Of a stretch of 64,000 nt of DNA, positions 44,156 through 56,286 are shown piece by piece. Origin of the DNA: Muricea muricata (taxonomy: Eukaryota; Cnidaria; Anthozoa; Malacalcyonacea; Plexauridae). The translations under genes and the position numbers were made by a program. The DNA lies in the NCBI GenBank assembly GCA_963855995.1, contig OY979716.1:26155418-26219417 (forward strand), in the 5' to 3' direction. The notes beneath the pieces were generated by a model. That model searched no databases, was not told the origin of the DNA, and saw only the letters and a program-made list of their open reading frames with translations. How positions within the stretch are numbered: position 1 is the stretch's first letter; each line of letters opens with the position of its first letter.

Positions 44156-45884
44156 TAAGTATACCTGAGTTTGTTCAGTAATTTCTATCGATCAAACTGC
44201 CAATAAAGACGTTAGTTTTGACCCTGCCTATCACAGCTGTGGGTGAAATATTTATACGCTAAAAGTATAGTTATGCAGCCCGACCTCTGCAACATTTAAC
44301 AAAGGACGGTAGATAAATAAAGAATAGCTTGCTGAAAAATACGCTAAGAAATCTTTTGATGGTAAACCAATTGAAATTAGTGAAAAATTATATCATACAT
44401 CAAAGTGTCAACGTCAAATTATGCTTGCTTCTTATTGGTCAAAAACACATCACGTGATTGCGAAGATTCGACTAGCAACACGTCTGTGCGGTGGACGTTA
44501 GTTTTATTGAAAACAAGTCGACAGAGCCATTAGGTTTTATGATATATATAATTTGTTTTACTTTTCTTCTCTTATGAAACTTAATATATCACAAAATACT
44601 TATTTACTGTGCCCCTGGAACCGACTGGCTTTTATTACCACAAATTGTCGTTTTCGAATAAATTAGTGCGATAACTGCAAATGAGAAATATTTTTCGAAA
44701 ATGACTAACACATCGAAGCGTTTTGAAAAACACGAAATAAGAAATTTTGTAGATTTTGTTTGCAATTTTTTCCATGCAAGTGTACGAATAGACGGTTTCA
44801 AATAGATTAACTGTGTGAAGTAACAGACTAATGAAATTGCAGAAGATAGCAGCCGGTAGCAGGGCGCTAGAAAAGAGGTTTTGATGAGCTCTAACGTGAT
44901 AATTCCGCATATCATAAAATAATTAAATAATAGACATCATTGACTAATTTTTTATTGTTACCTGAGCCAAAACAAACTTTGACGAGTTTGGATGACAGTT
45001 GTGGTTAACACATTCACAGACAAAACATGTTTCAGAACCAAGGCGCAATTCGCATGTACAGTACAAAACATTGTGGCCAAATATAACCCACGACTTGCAC
45101 ATTTTTAAACATGCTCTCAATCTTGTATGCGCATTGTTAAAAGTATTTTCGTCCTGCTAAATGACAGTTTGGGATGAGATTAAATTAGAATTAAAAAAAC
45201 CTCGGGTAATCAAGTACTTTGAAAGGCAAAGTTGTATACCATCATCGCATCCTTAATAAAAGCATAAGAAATTGTTTTGAAGGTTTGTGCGGACATTGTG
45301 AAAGATTATGGTGCCAAAGCTACCGGAAGTGATCAAGCCTTAATGAGAATATTTACATGATAAACAATATCCTAAAAATACATAAATAGCATAGAATGAT
45401 TGTTCAAAGGCGTGTTTTAGCATTTGTAAAAAGGCTGTCTTGAATATGATTGCCCCATTGTCCCATGTAAACGTTATTTACACAAGATGCAAATGCTAGG
45501 GTTTTCCAGGGAATTTTGAGGACCGTAAAACGGTCCTTAAAACTGAATCTTCATTTGTGTTTTGAAATTTAATCTTCTCACTAAGGTGTTCAGCGCAATT
45601 AGAATGAAGTTGCTAATTCCAAGAATTAAGAAAAAATGGCTCAAAACCACTTGACAGCGCAATAAAAACTACGCATTATAGTCATAGTCGTATACCAGGA
45701 ATCGCCCTATTCATTTGCAATAATACCCTTCCAGTCTCACGACTGAAGAAGACTGACGTTCACCAAAAATCAATCTTCTCTGCAAGAAACAGACCCACGG
45801 AGAGACCTTGAAAAAAACCCCTGAATACCAACATATTTTAGCTCTAACCCACACCTTATGTCAAATGAGTAATAAGTTAATACA

Positions 45885-46129
45885 CTGGGGCCGGGTGTAC
45901 GAAAGGGGGATAAAGTTATCCACCGGATAGCGACTTTTTTAAACGTCCTAAAATTGTTGAATTACTGGAATGGTCAAATCTAGGGTTTAGAATTTCAAAG
46001 TTAAAGCGCGAACTTAAAATTTGGCTAAAGTATTTTTATTTTCATTGCATTTAAAAGCATTTTTGAGACAGAACCAAAAATTACTATCTAGTGGATAGCA
46101 CTATCCATCTTTCGCACAACCGACCCCTG
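45885..46129. mobile_element. MITE candidate, 245 bp
   Basis: CTGGGGCCGGGTGTACGAAAG on the left and its imperfect complement (CTTTCGCACAACCGACCCCTG pattern) on the right, then paired ATCCACCGGATAG / CTAGTGGATAG blocks. Target duplication not clear. Confidence 0.55.
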
Positions 46130-46485
46130 GTGTGTCGTGGGTTTCCATATGGTGCACCGGTTTCCTCACACAAGAGAAGGTCACAGGGTTAGGCATTCGG
46201 GCCCACAGTAATTGGCATACCGTCATGTTACCCCCGCTGTTGTTGCAAAGCTCAAGATATATAAAAATATCAATCCTACTTGAATTTTGGCACCCACTCG
46301 GTATATAGTACTTATCTTTATTGCCGAGTAAAAACAGAAATAATATCATTAAACTATAGAACAGTTTTTTATTTATATCATTACTATTTTTTTATATAAA
46401 GTTAAATTGCTCAGTGAATCAGATAACAGTAAACTGGTCAATAATTATGTTATGAATGTGACGAACAATTCTTTTACAATTTCAG

Positions 46486-46712
46486 AGGTTAATATGTTCT
46501 TTCATCAAATGTTCTGGCAACAAAAACAGCTGCCAGAAATTTCTGAGGGAGTGACTATCTGGTCATGGCAGAAGATGATACTCATCATTGACAGTATCAT
46601 GGATACAGCTCCTGAGTTCAATAAAACTGGTTTGGTCGGCTTTCCAATCAACGTCATTTTGAACTGGCCAATGGCCACACCTGCAGGTTATGCTGCGTTC
46701 CTGAATGACAAG
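46486..46712 (+). CDS. PSD-family decarboxylase, exon 2
   Basis: After acceptor AATTTCAG: E-V-N-M-F-F-H-Q-M-F, then M-D-T-A-P-E-F-N-K-T-G-L-V-G-F-P and A-A-F-L-N-D-K. This is the core of the N-terminal domain that PsiD-like decarboxylases share. Donor AAG|GTAAAA, phase 0. Confidence 0.85.
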
Positions 46713-48161
46713 GTAAAATCTCATTGCCAGAAGAAATTTAGTCTCATGTGATATTCGCATAGCCCGTAGCTGCCTTTCAATTTCTTTATGGGTACGACTG
46801 CTAAAAATTTGGCAAAAGAGAAGGTTTTTGTCCTAGACTATACGCGCTATAAAGAATGTTAGATTTTAAACTTCTTGTCTTCACGTTTGAAGTAACCAAA
46901 AACAGAAAAAACAATTTTCTGGCTGTTTGCCAGCTAGACTTAACAACAACCTTGTTTGTTATACATATGTTATCACATTGCAAATTTTGCAAACCAGCGT
47001 CAATTGCAGGTTTTAGAAAAAAGATTAAAATCGCGCGAGCAAGTTTTGTTGTTTAATGAGGCATGATTTAAATTCTATTAGAGCTGTACGGCTACACAAT
47101 AAATTATAATTGATAATAATTACTGCATTATGCACAAGGCCGTACGGTGGTTATGTTCAGTTGCAAGTTAAAGTTATTACAATATCAGTTTTGTCATATA
47201 TGTTAATTTTCCTGAATTGTGGTATGATGTAAATGACGTTTTAAATATGTACATACCACACATATCTCGAAAAAACTTTTTCTTTTAAAATATTATTTTT
47301 TATTTTTTAGCATTTATTTTTCTCGTTCAAATTTAAGGATTTGTGATATTAAACATGATTGTAGGGAGTTTAAGAGCGACTGTCTGTAAAAATCAAACAA
47401 AATCAGAAATATGGGGCAAGGTTCAAACTTTTTATTGCGCTCTAATTTTGGATTTAAGCTAACTATGGTAAGGTATGAAACGTCATGTGGTTAGTTTTTG
47501 AAAATACTTTTTTGTTTGCGATATAAACGGCAAAAACTTTAATGCCGTGAGGACCGATTTTCGCAATTACAAAATGGCTGACATTGCGCGTCATGTTGAC
47601 ATAGTCCGGGTAGCCAAACTTTGAATTCAACCGGCTTAGTAATACTTTATGTGCAAAGTATGTCTCTTGATTGTTCATTGACAGCATTTTTATGACAATT
47701 TATTTACAGGATATTTTTTTACAGAACAAAAAGGGGAAGGTGCTGATTTGTTGATGCTGTTTGATGCTTGTCGGTACATCTAAAGAAATGCCATATTTTT
47801 AAATGTGCTATTCTTTTAAATTTTATCAAATTTTGCACGATAACTACTGGGAAATTGTTCTTTCTGGAAATGTATTTCTTATTTTGGGCAAATAAATTCA
47901 TGCGCTTTGAGAAAGACTTGATTATGACTTAATTTTAGCTCATTAATTAAATATGCGGATATTTGCATTCTTTAGCGGTTGCGTGACTGAAAGCGTACGT
48001 CTTGAACTAAACTCGCTTGAAAGGTCATTTTTCTTCGTCTTTAGTTGTAGAATTTTAAACCTTCCCAGAAAAGTATTTACTTTTGAGGTTGTCAGGGCTG
48101 TAAAATTGACAAACGTGCATGCGCTTGTTTACATCCCGGTGATACAAATCTGTCCGTTTAA

Positions 48162-48501
48162 CCATAGTTAATAGAGCTAGATGGTTTGGAAACTCATTAG
48201 AACTACAATATAAGTCATTATCTATGTGTTTGTTCTGGTTTATGCAGGAATGAGGTCCTTCGTCGTCACGTGCGTATTGTATTTTCACCTAACTAACCAA
48301 TAGCAACCTTTTAGGAAATTTAGCCATCCGCGACTTGAACAATAGGGTAATTTAAGAATTCCTATTGGTTGATTTGGTGAAAACACAATACACACGTGAC
48401 GATGAAGAAACATATTTTTGAATAAACGCTGACCAACATAGATAATGAGTTATATTGTTATTCTAATGAGTTTCCAAACCATCTACTCTATTAACTATGG
48501 T
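48162..48501. mobile_element. 340-bp fold-back MITE nested in the 3.26 kb element
   Basis: Arms CCATAGTTAATAGAG...CTCTATTAACTATGG extend over about 130 bp each side. TTTAA at 48157-48161 and 48502-48506. Confidence 0.8.
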
Positions 48502-49179
48502 TTAACTTCAGTTCGTGTTTCCTTTAAAACAATTATTCTTCATTGTTAATATACTATGCAGCCTGCTACAGTCGACTGATTTTATCACAAGCCGACAAGA
48601 TTCTTTCAACTTCAATGCGGACAATCTCGTATATAATTGGTATGCTTTTTTATTCTATTATCCGAATGTAAGTGACAACAAGGCGGTCGCCGCTAGAATA
48701 TACTTGTGGCGTACAAACTGAAATTTCTACTTACCGTTGTTATTATTGATAATAAACAAATAATTACAGTAAAATAGAAATTAGGTAATGTTCGCATACA
48801 GATATGTCAGTGGAGCTATTTTTACAGTTAGAAGAAATTACATGCATTTTAAACTTTATATTTACAATATATTTATCAATTCCAAACTTTTTGCCCAGAT
48901 TTTGACTGTTACTGTATACTAGTTATCTCGCAGTTATGGCTGCGATTAATACTAGTATGTAATACTGGCATTCCCGCATGCAGACTGCAGCAAATTAACC
49001 AGTGACATAACGTTATGTCAGATTGTCAGGCGGCTCCTGGCCAGTCCTGGGTAAAAAATTGTAAAGGCTGGTAGTTGTTTATTACAATAACAGTAAATAG
49101 AAATTTCAACTTGCACGTCACAAGTATATTTTAACGGCGACCATTAATTCTTGTTGTCGATCACTTACATGCATGCAAA

Positions 49180-49431
49180 ATGCTCTTTTGGTCCCATAAT
49201 GGGCACAGATTGTTCCGTTGTTTGGAGAGATGCAAAAAATCATTTGATATTATTCCTCTGACTGAATGTCAGAAAGAAATTTCTAACCATGAGTCAACTT
49301 GGTGTTTCTCTGGAGTTGAAAGTGAAGAGGACTTGATTTCAGCTCGAGCCGGTATTTTTTATGCTAAGTCACGAGGTCAGAGTCCTTTAAACATCTGCCC
49401 GTACCACCGTTCAGAACTTGACTTGCAGTAA
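49180..49431 (+). CDS. Unrecognised ORF, cargo of the fold-back element
   Basis: 83 codons from ATG 49180, with C-L-E-R-C-K-K-S-F-D, S-A-R-A-G-I-F-Y-A-K-S-R-G and a final N-I-C-P-Y-H-R-S-E-L-D-L. I recall similar C-P-Y-H-R-S-E-L stretches in uncharacterised invertebrate proteins, and the zinc-finger gene in the KDZ element has I-C-P-Y-Y-K-V-D-L. Probably one exon of a larger captured gene. No clear splice partner. Confidence 0.35.
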   Translation: MLFWSHNGHRLFRCLERCKKSFDIIPLTECQKEISNHESTWCFSGVESEEDLISARAGIFYAKSRGQSPLNICPYHRSELDLQ

Positions 49432-49565
49432 CTTGTTAACGGCACATTCTGCTGGTTGTTCTCAGTAAATCGACAGGCTTGCTGCAGCTTGTTGACAACC
49501 TATAGTCTATACCAAGCACGCAACACTTCTGTGCCGTTTTGTTATTTACATAATTAAATCATATA

Positions 49566-49792
49566 CACTTTTAAAAATAAAGGAAACTATCTTTTAATTG
49601 TCGTAGTTTGTCTGGGAAATACTTAGCTTATTATTATGCATCTCAGCAACTATGCTCGCACTCACGCACGCAAGCACGGGACTGATAGGCAGTCGCGTGC
49701 GTGTGAGCATAGTTGCTGAGATGGATAATAAGCTAAGCACTTGCAAGACAAACTAAGACAATAAAAGATAGTTTTCATTATTTTGAAAAGTG
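49566..49792. mobile_element. 227-bp TA-flanked fold-back MITE
   Basis: Arms of about 105 bp, ends CACTTTT...AAAAGTG, inner TCTCAGCAACTATGCTCGCA against its complement. TA on both sides. Confidence 0.85.
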
Positions 49793-52466
49793 TATAGACA
49801 GCAGTAGTTGGGCGACCTATGATTTAATAATCATTGAAATAACAACCATTGAAATTTGAGTCAACAACAAGGAATGTAACAACAGGCCAGGGAATGTAAA
49901 CAAGCGCACGTTTCCCAATTTTAAAGCGCTGATAACATCAAAAGTGGACTAACCAAAAGAGGCAAATACTTTTTCTATTTTTTAACATTTTTATAAGCTA
50001 CAGAAGAACAAAATAACCTTTCAAGCGGGTTTAGTTCAAGCGGTTTTTAGTCACGCAATCGCTAAATGCAAATATCCGCATATTTAATGACCTAAAATTA
50101 GGTCACAATCAAGTCTTTCTCAAAGCGCGCGAATTTATTTGCCCAAAATAAAAACTACATTTCCAGAAAGAGTAATTTCCCAGTAGTTATCGTGCAAATT
50201 TTCATAAAATTTGAAAGAATGGCACTTGGGTAAATATGGCGCTTCTTTAGATGTACCGAGAAACATTAAAAATCAGCACCTTCCCCTTTTTGTTCTGTAA
50301 AAACATGTCGTGGAAATAAATTGTCATAAAAATGCTCTCTATGGACAATAAAGAGATATACTTTGTACCTAAAGTATTATTAAGCCGTTTGAAATAAACG
50401 ATTGGCTACCCGGACCATGTAAACATGACGCGTAATTTCAGCCATTTTGCAATTGCGAAAATCAGCCCTCATCCCTGAATATTTTTTGCCATTTTATCGC
50501 CAACAAAAAAGTATTTTTAAAAACTAATCATATGAAGTTTCATACCTTACCATAGCTAACTTAAAATGAAAATTAGAGCGCAATCAGGAATTTGAACCTT
50601 GCCGCGGTATGTTTGATTTTTGTAGACAGTCGCCCTTAAGATTTTAACAACAAACTACGAAATAAATACGATGTGTGGTTTCCGGAACATTTTGAATCCC
50701 GGAAATGTCATATGCTGATTTAGGCAACAACACCTGCTACGACCACCTAGTAGCAGCCTAGGAATCATAAAATTAAGGTGTAATTTCACTTTTTCAGTAC
50801 TTTAATGAAGACTATAATGTATCACCCCTAATGGCTAATGGTTCAAAATTTAGATTATCACATCATAATTTACGTCAGCCTGAAAATCCAATGGATATTT
50901 TTGATTAACATTGCTGGAATGCTAGTGTTCAATATGTATCAGTATTTTTCAGTATGTATCTTATATTTTTGATAAATTTAATAAACTTTTAAATTACAGT
51001 GGTTGCGTTCAACAGGACTGCTCATTTCCACAACTTAGTCAACGACGAAAAGTTTGAAGCGAAACCAGCATTATTGCTACACTGCCTCCTATAATGCTAC
51101 TTATAGCTACGTGTAGAGTTCGTATTTTATACAAATATTTGAATGTTTATGAATGTTCTTAGAGGTTTTAACCATCCTGGGGAATTTCGAACACAAATAT
51201 CTCCAACAAAATGCTTTGAAAATAACGTGATTTGATGGCTCGAGAAATTCACATATGATAGCTGCCTATAGCCTCCTTTGTATTGCCATAGTAAATGATT
51301 TTAAGTTGAGCCTATTAATACTGCATGAAATTTTTGAACAAGCGGTATATTTAATCTTATTATTACATTAGTATCTGCTATCTTTGGGCATTTAGAAAAT
51401 CCATGACGTCGTCACAAGCAGGGAAATAATATTTTTAAAGAAGAGATTAGCAAATATGTTAAATTTTAAAATCCAAATTTAATTTTTATGAATTTGCTAC
51501 TCGCGTTAATTGTGAAGTGTTCATGCAAGAAAATCCTCTTGGGATTAAACTTATGGCAGTATGCTTTGAACAGCATATAATGTCCGGTTGTCATTAAAAT
51601 AGACCTGACAGGATTATTAACAAGTTGGCGGATGACCACTGACAACGAATATCATAACTACTTCAAAGGTTCTTATTAATAAACCAAAAAGAAAATATAT
51701 TGCACACACATCATTATTCCTTTACAAAAATTGGTGATATAAAGCAACTACCAAAGAACATTTGAAATGATCTAATAAAATATTTTTGCAACCCTCTTAA
51801 CTTGCTTTACCATGCCGATGTTGAGCATTGTTTGATACGCCAATTAATATGACTGTGATACACATTGCATAACGACTAATTGCAAAACCTCAAAAACATA
51901 GAATGTTCTACATCAAACGACAAAGGCATACATAGGTACGTCTGTGTTAACATACTAAAAATTCTGTTATGCTATACTAACTCGATAAATTGAATTCATT
52001 GACATCCTGCAATATTACTTTGCAGTTAGACATTATGCATCGTGACGTCACAGTGATGCAAATTGTGCATATCAAACATAGGTCAATGTCTGTACAAAAA
52101 AGCATGCAAGTTTTGAAAGTTTGGGGAAATGTTTTATTAGGTCATTTAGAATGTTCTCTATGCTGCATGCTATAAATTATCATAAAAAAGCCATGCAAAA
52201 TTTCTAATTATGCATAAGGCCTTTAAAAACTTGTATATTTTTAATGCCCTCGAAGGCCATGGTCGGTATCTTATACTACTCATAGTGTCTGCATGGTGGT
52301 CAATTTGGATGTTCTTATATAACAAAAACTTCTTTCCATCATTTCACAAGTACTTCAGTATCTTCTTACATTGTTTTGTCCTTTTTAGCTCATATGATAC
52401 AGTAACTTTCAATGTACTTTGTTAGCAACCTTATGACGACGTCATTTAATATTCTTTTTTCTTTAG

Positions 52467-52818
52467 GTGAACCGTCATTTCAAGCTCATTCTTAACTACT
52501 GGGGAAAGTTTTTGTCGAGTCCAGCATCCACATATGTTTTGAATGATGATGAACATAAAGGTTGGTTTGGTGAAGATGCGATGGAGGCGATGCCTAACTT
52601 CGTTGAAGAATTCAAATGTGATCCAAGTCAACCTCACTATGGTTTCAAATCTTGGGATGATTTCTTCGTCAGAGAATATCGTGACGGAATTCGACCAGTC
52701 GAGGCGCCTGATGACGACAGTGTTATCGCGAATTGCTGCGAATCTGCACCTTTCCAGCTTTCTTATAACGTAAAGAAACATGATTGGTTTTGGATCAAAA
52801 GTCAGAAATACTCGTTAG
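52467..52818 (+). CDS. PSD-family decarboxylase, exon 3
   Basis: After TTCTTTAG: V-N-R-H-F-K-L-I-L-N-Y-W-G-K-F-L-S-S-P, then G-W-F-G, C-D-P-S-Q-P-H-Y-G-F-K-S-W-D-D-F-F-V-R-E and R-P-V, N-C-C-E-S-A-P. These are signature blocks of the PsiD/PSD-like family beta-chain region. Donor TTAG|GTCAGT, phase 1. Confidence 0.88.
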
Positions 52819-52966
52819 GTCAGTTTGATGATGAGATTATTTCCGGCGACTTGAGATAGTGACATTTTCGTATTATGTAATGCTGATGTAATTTTTGATT
52901 TTTGGGGAATTGTAGACTTGTTATTGAATAAATTGTTTTTCTCAACTAATTACTTTCAAAATTTAG

Positions 52967-53493
52967 ATCACATGCTTAACAATCATGAAATAGCTGAAAA
53001 ATTCTATGGTGGTACTGTCTACCAAGCATTCCTGAGCGCCAAAAGTTACCATCGTTGGCATAGTCCTGTCTCTGGTTTGATCATGCAAACAGAGTTAGTG
53101 GATGGTTCATATTATTCCCAAACCTACACCATCAAAAATGATCCATATGCACCCAATGAATCTCAAGCCTATCTTGCCCAGGTTGCTGCTCGAGGTATTA
53201 TCTATATCCAAGCAGATAATCCTGATATTGGTTTGATGGCCTTCATTTCAATTGGTATGTCAGAAGTATCTACCAACGAGATTACAGTAAAGGCTGGAGA
53301 TCGTATTAAGAAGGGAGACCAGCTTGGTATGTTTCATTTTGGTGGCTCCACTCATTGCCTCGTTTTCCGACCTGGAGTGAATCTTTCTTTTGACCTGCGT
53401 GGGCAAACACCTGGCACGAGCGATGACATGTTTAATATCCCAGTTCGAGAGAAAATTGCGGTCGTTGTTAAACTAAAACATGGCAAGAAGTAA
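52967..53493 (+). CDS. PSD-family decarboxylase, exon 4 with autocleavage site
   Basis: Acceptor AATTTAG joins in phase (Y-S-L-D-H-M-L). It contains Y-H-R-W-H-S-P-V-S-G (H315/H318 of the assembled 461-aa protein), D-N-P-D-I-G-L-M, and F-H-F-G-G-S-T-H-C. By family knowledge the backbone is cut before Ser414 of G-G-S-T, turning that serine into the pyruvoyl prosthetic group. Canonical PSDs have L-G-S-T; G-G-S is typical of PsiD-like enzymes. All four exons are in phase and intact. Substrate (phosphatidylserine, tryptophan or another amino acid) cannot be decided from sequence. Confidence 0.9.
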
Positions 53494-53618
53494 CATTGTG
53501 ATACATACAATATATTTATCCTTGGATGTTTTCTAGGCCTTATAATCACGAGATGGGGAGCAATTTAGTTACTTAGAATTTCACAGCAAACACTAAAAAG
53601 TCGAACTCTTAACTTTTC

Positions 53619-53624
53619 AATAAA
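53619..53624 (+). promoter_or_regulatory. AATAAA polyadenylation signal
   Basis: 126 nt after the decarboxylase stop. A second AATAAA lies near 53701. Confidence 0.5.
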
Positions 53625-55126
53625 AAACTATCTAGCTATTACTAGAATTTGTTTTAGGACACGGTGACTATCAACATGAATGTAAAATCGGGCATAATCA
53701 AATAAAGTTAACGGATTTAGCCAAACATTGTTTGATTTAATTGATGCGATCACTTTAATCATTTAATTGATACAAGCACTTTGGTCGAGGATCCTCAAAT
53801 GTTTTCCTTAAGCCTAATTTCCTTTTGGTCTTGAAGGTTTTGAATATATCATAGTGGCCGAAGTTATAAACATATGCACGCCGATCTACACTTAATGTAA
53901 CTAAACAAAAAGTGGACCAAGACTATATCACATTGTCGAGTATGAGTGTATGACGTTTCTACGACAGCTCTAAGCAGTTCTGAGAGAATTGCCCATGTGA
54001 TTCCAAAGCAGGCCTCCACTTGTGGGTTTTTGCAACTTTAGTTCTACATAACCTATATATATTAGGTTTATATTTTACTCTGTTTAAATTTATTGCTTAG
54101 AAGCTAGTGATCATCTTTTTATGTCTTCGATTAAGAAGGCGAAGTGGACGTGTTGTAATGAAGGAAGAAATCCTCAAACGTTTTCCGAAATTTATGCATG
54201 TAAGTACCGCTTGAATGATGCTCCAAAAGGTCGCGCATGTAAAGAGTTACTCGTAGATATAATCAAGCGAAAACAAAAGCGTGTGCTCAGCGACATTCAA
54301 TGTTGTTATTTTGTAAGTACTAATTCTTACTTGAAACGCCATTAGTAATATATTAATCAACACTTAAAAGTCACACCAAGCCGTTTTTACTGCGGTTAAA
54401 ATTTTGCTACGTTTTCCATTTTAGATACATGGAAAACACAGAAATAATTCTCATCGCTTTTAAATTATTCACTGTTATGGAATCATTTGCAGGTATTTTA
54501 CTGGTTCCTACTGTATTATTATGTAACATAATTATGAGCAAAATCATCAGGACATTTTTGGAGACAACAATTTGGTAGTGATTTCCTCTGAGCTTTGAAA
54601 GTCTGTGAAATCTAAATGCAGTGCCCCATGCGTATAGCCAGTCTGACAAAATATTTTGCAATCTGTTTTTGTTGTCATAACCAATGGAATTCTTGTATTT
54701 CATTACTATCTTATACTCCTGCATAATACTGTACTGTGGCTGGCAATTTTTATTAGTTTTTTCTTCATTTTTGTTCAGCTCTTCTCTTGGCAATTCTAGC
54801 AGACTTTACACTTTCTAGAGTAAACCGAAGTGCACAAGGCCACGAGTGACAGTCATTTTAGTTGTTTTAAAGGAGCTTGTTTGTCTATGGTCATTGCCAT
54901 AACATAGCCTACAGAGAGCTCGTTCAGTTCAAGTTAATCCTTATTTTTACAAAGAACCGAGTCAGAAAAATCCTTTCGTAAGACATGGCAATATATATTT
55001 ATCGCTGACTGGTTTCAATATGAGACTCTGCATTTAGTCGAATCTCTTTTTATTATTAGGTCATGTGTAAGTCTACTATAGTAGTGACTATTATACAATA
55101 CTACGGAAACTCCGGAAATTGACAGC
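53625..55126. other. Intergenic with one exon candidate
   Basis: Nothing recognised apart from the frame at 54121-54312. Confidence 0.45.
54121..54312 (+). CDS. Unrecognised exon candidate
   Basis: ATG 54121 opens M-S-S-I-K-K-A-K-W-T-C-C and includes T-F-S-E-I-Y-A-C-K, ending at TTTT|GTAAGT in phase 0. T/S-F-S-E-I-Y-A also occurs in the KDZ zinc-finger gene's candidate exon (21621-21790). Possibly a fragment of the same protein family. Confidence 0.3.
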
Positions 55127-55186
55127 ATGATAATTTCTATTTCTACGTTTCGACAATTTCTTAGTCATCATAGCAGTTGGCAAACA

Positions 55187-55350
55187 ACTGACGTAGGCTG
55201 CTTCGTTTCACTTAAAGACCCAACACCTAAACTATACAAAATCTCCATTGTTTATGAATTTAAATGTCCAGGATGCAACGCAAACTATATTAGAAAAACC
55301 GACCGTTGCTTATATATAAGCACAAGACGCCTGCTCAGGCGTTCACATTG
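55187..55350 (+). pseudogene. GIY-YIG endonuclease fragment, Penelope-like relic
   Basis: L-Y-K-I-S-I-V-Y-E-F-K-C-P-G-C-N-A-N-Y-I then R-K-T-D-R-C-L-Y. This matches the F-x-C-x-x-C-N-A-x-Y-I-G-K-T pattern of the GIY-YIG domain in Penelope-like elements, with the glycine after Y-I lost. It decays after about 50 codons. No reverse transcriptase is visible nearby. Confidence 0.5.
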
Positions 55351-55639
55351 GTTTCGCGCCTGGTCAAACTCAAAAAAATGTGGTTTGGTCTCAATTCCCT
55401 AAAAACGTTGTTTACAGCATTTGCGAAACAAATTGAGTATGAACGTAGGTCCGTTCGGACGTTCGGGCGTTTGGGACCTATATACCCCGTTACGCCATAG
55501 CTTGTTGTAAACTATGTTTTACAAATTGAAAATAACGCGACTAACGACTGCGATTGAAATATCTCATGAACATTGGGATTGCATAGAGAAAAATACATTT
55601 ATTACAGTTAATAAACGCCATTGGCATTGACGAAAAGTA

Positions 55640-56286
55640 AGAAAATATATATAGAGATTAATTCATGGTTGGTGAGTGCATACGATTTTTATTCACGAGT
55701 TGTGAAAGATCGTTAAACGAACGAGTGAGCGCAGCGAACGAGTGAGTTTAGCGGTCCTCCACAACGAGTGAATAATAAAAATCGTACAAACGAACCAACC
55801 ATGAAGTAAATTGTTTATTATATGAGTGTAAAGATGAGTATAGCGATACCAAATATTTGATATACTGACGGACAACAAAATACAAGCGAAATATAAAAAC
55901 AAAATTTCTTACCATTTAACGATTTGTTTTCGTGCAGAAAGTACAACCATGAGGTTTATTTCATGTTAATAAAACCACAAATGTATTTCTTCATGATCTT
56001 TCGAGATTTTTTGCAGACAAAATATCATAAATCTCTCTCCTCAGTAAGTTGACAAAATCGGACTCCATGTTTACATTAGCCTGCGAACAGGTGTTGAATT
56101 TTTTTGGCAGCCAATCAAAACGCTCATACGACCTTTTTCACATGTGAAAAAATATCGTACAACCAATCAAAACGCTCATACGACTTTTTTCACATGTGAA
56201 AAATATAGTATGCAGTGAAATACGAATTTTATTTCAGCCGAATAGTACACGTAAATCTCTATACTCATATAATAAATAAATTTATT
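55640..56286. repeat. Cluster of MITE-like inverted and direct repeats
   Basis: 55662-55710 pairs with 55758-55805 (TTCATGGTTGGT...ACCAACCATGAA). ATTATATGAGT near 55820 pairs with ACTCATATAAT near 56264. A 52-bp direct repeat starts at 56111 and 56163 (CCAATCAAAACGCTCATACG). Exact element borders unclear. Confidence 0.55.

Larger units (their letters stand above)
42965..46485. other. Intron 1 of the decarboxylase gene (3.5 kb)
   Basis: Holds a second copy of the 28016-type repeat (44404-44630) and a MITE candidate at 45885-46129. A frame at 43955-44155 ends at a strong TG|GTAAGT donor but is unrecognised. Other ORFs show no motifs. Confidence 0.6.
47374..50635. mobile_element. TTAA-flanked fold-back element, 3.26 kb, 750-bp arms
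   Basis: Left arm 47374-48142 pairs with right arm 49889-50635 (imperfect). Ends GAGCGACTGTCTGTAAAAAT and the complement of GGGCGACTGTCTACAAAAAT. TTAA at 47370-47373 and 50636-50639. The centre holds two MITEs and a short ORF (49180-49431). No transposase. Confidence 0.75.
46713..52466. other. Intron 2 of the decarboxylase gene (5.75 kb)
   Basis: Contains the 3.26 kb fold-back element 47374-50635 with nested MITEs. 50640-52466 is AT-rich without recognised features. Confidence 0.7.

Noticed and set aside
44604-44915. Two overlapping minus ORFs of about 100 codons
   Set aside because: Overlapping frames in AT-rich sequence, no family resemblance.
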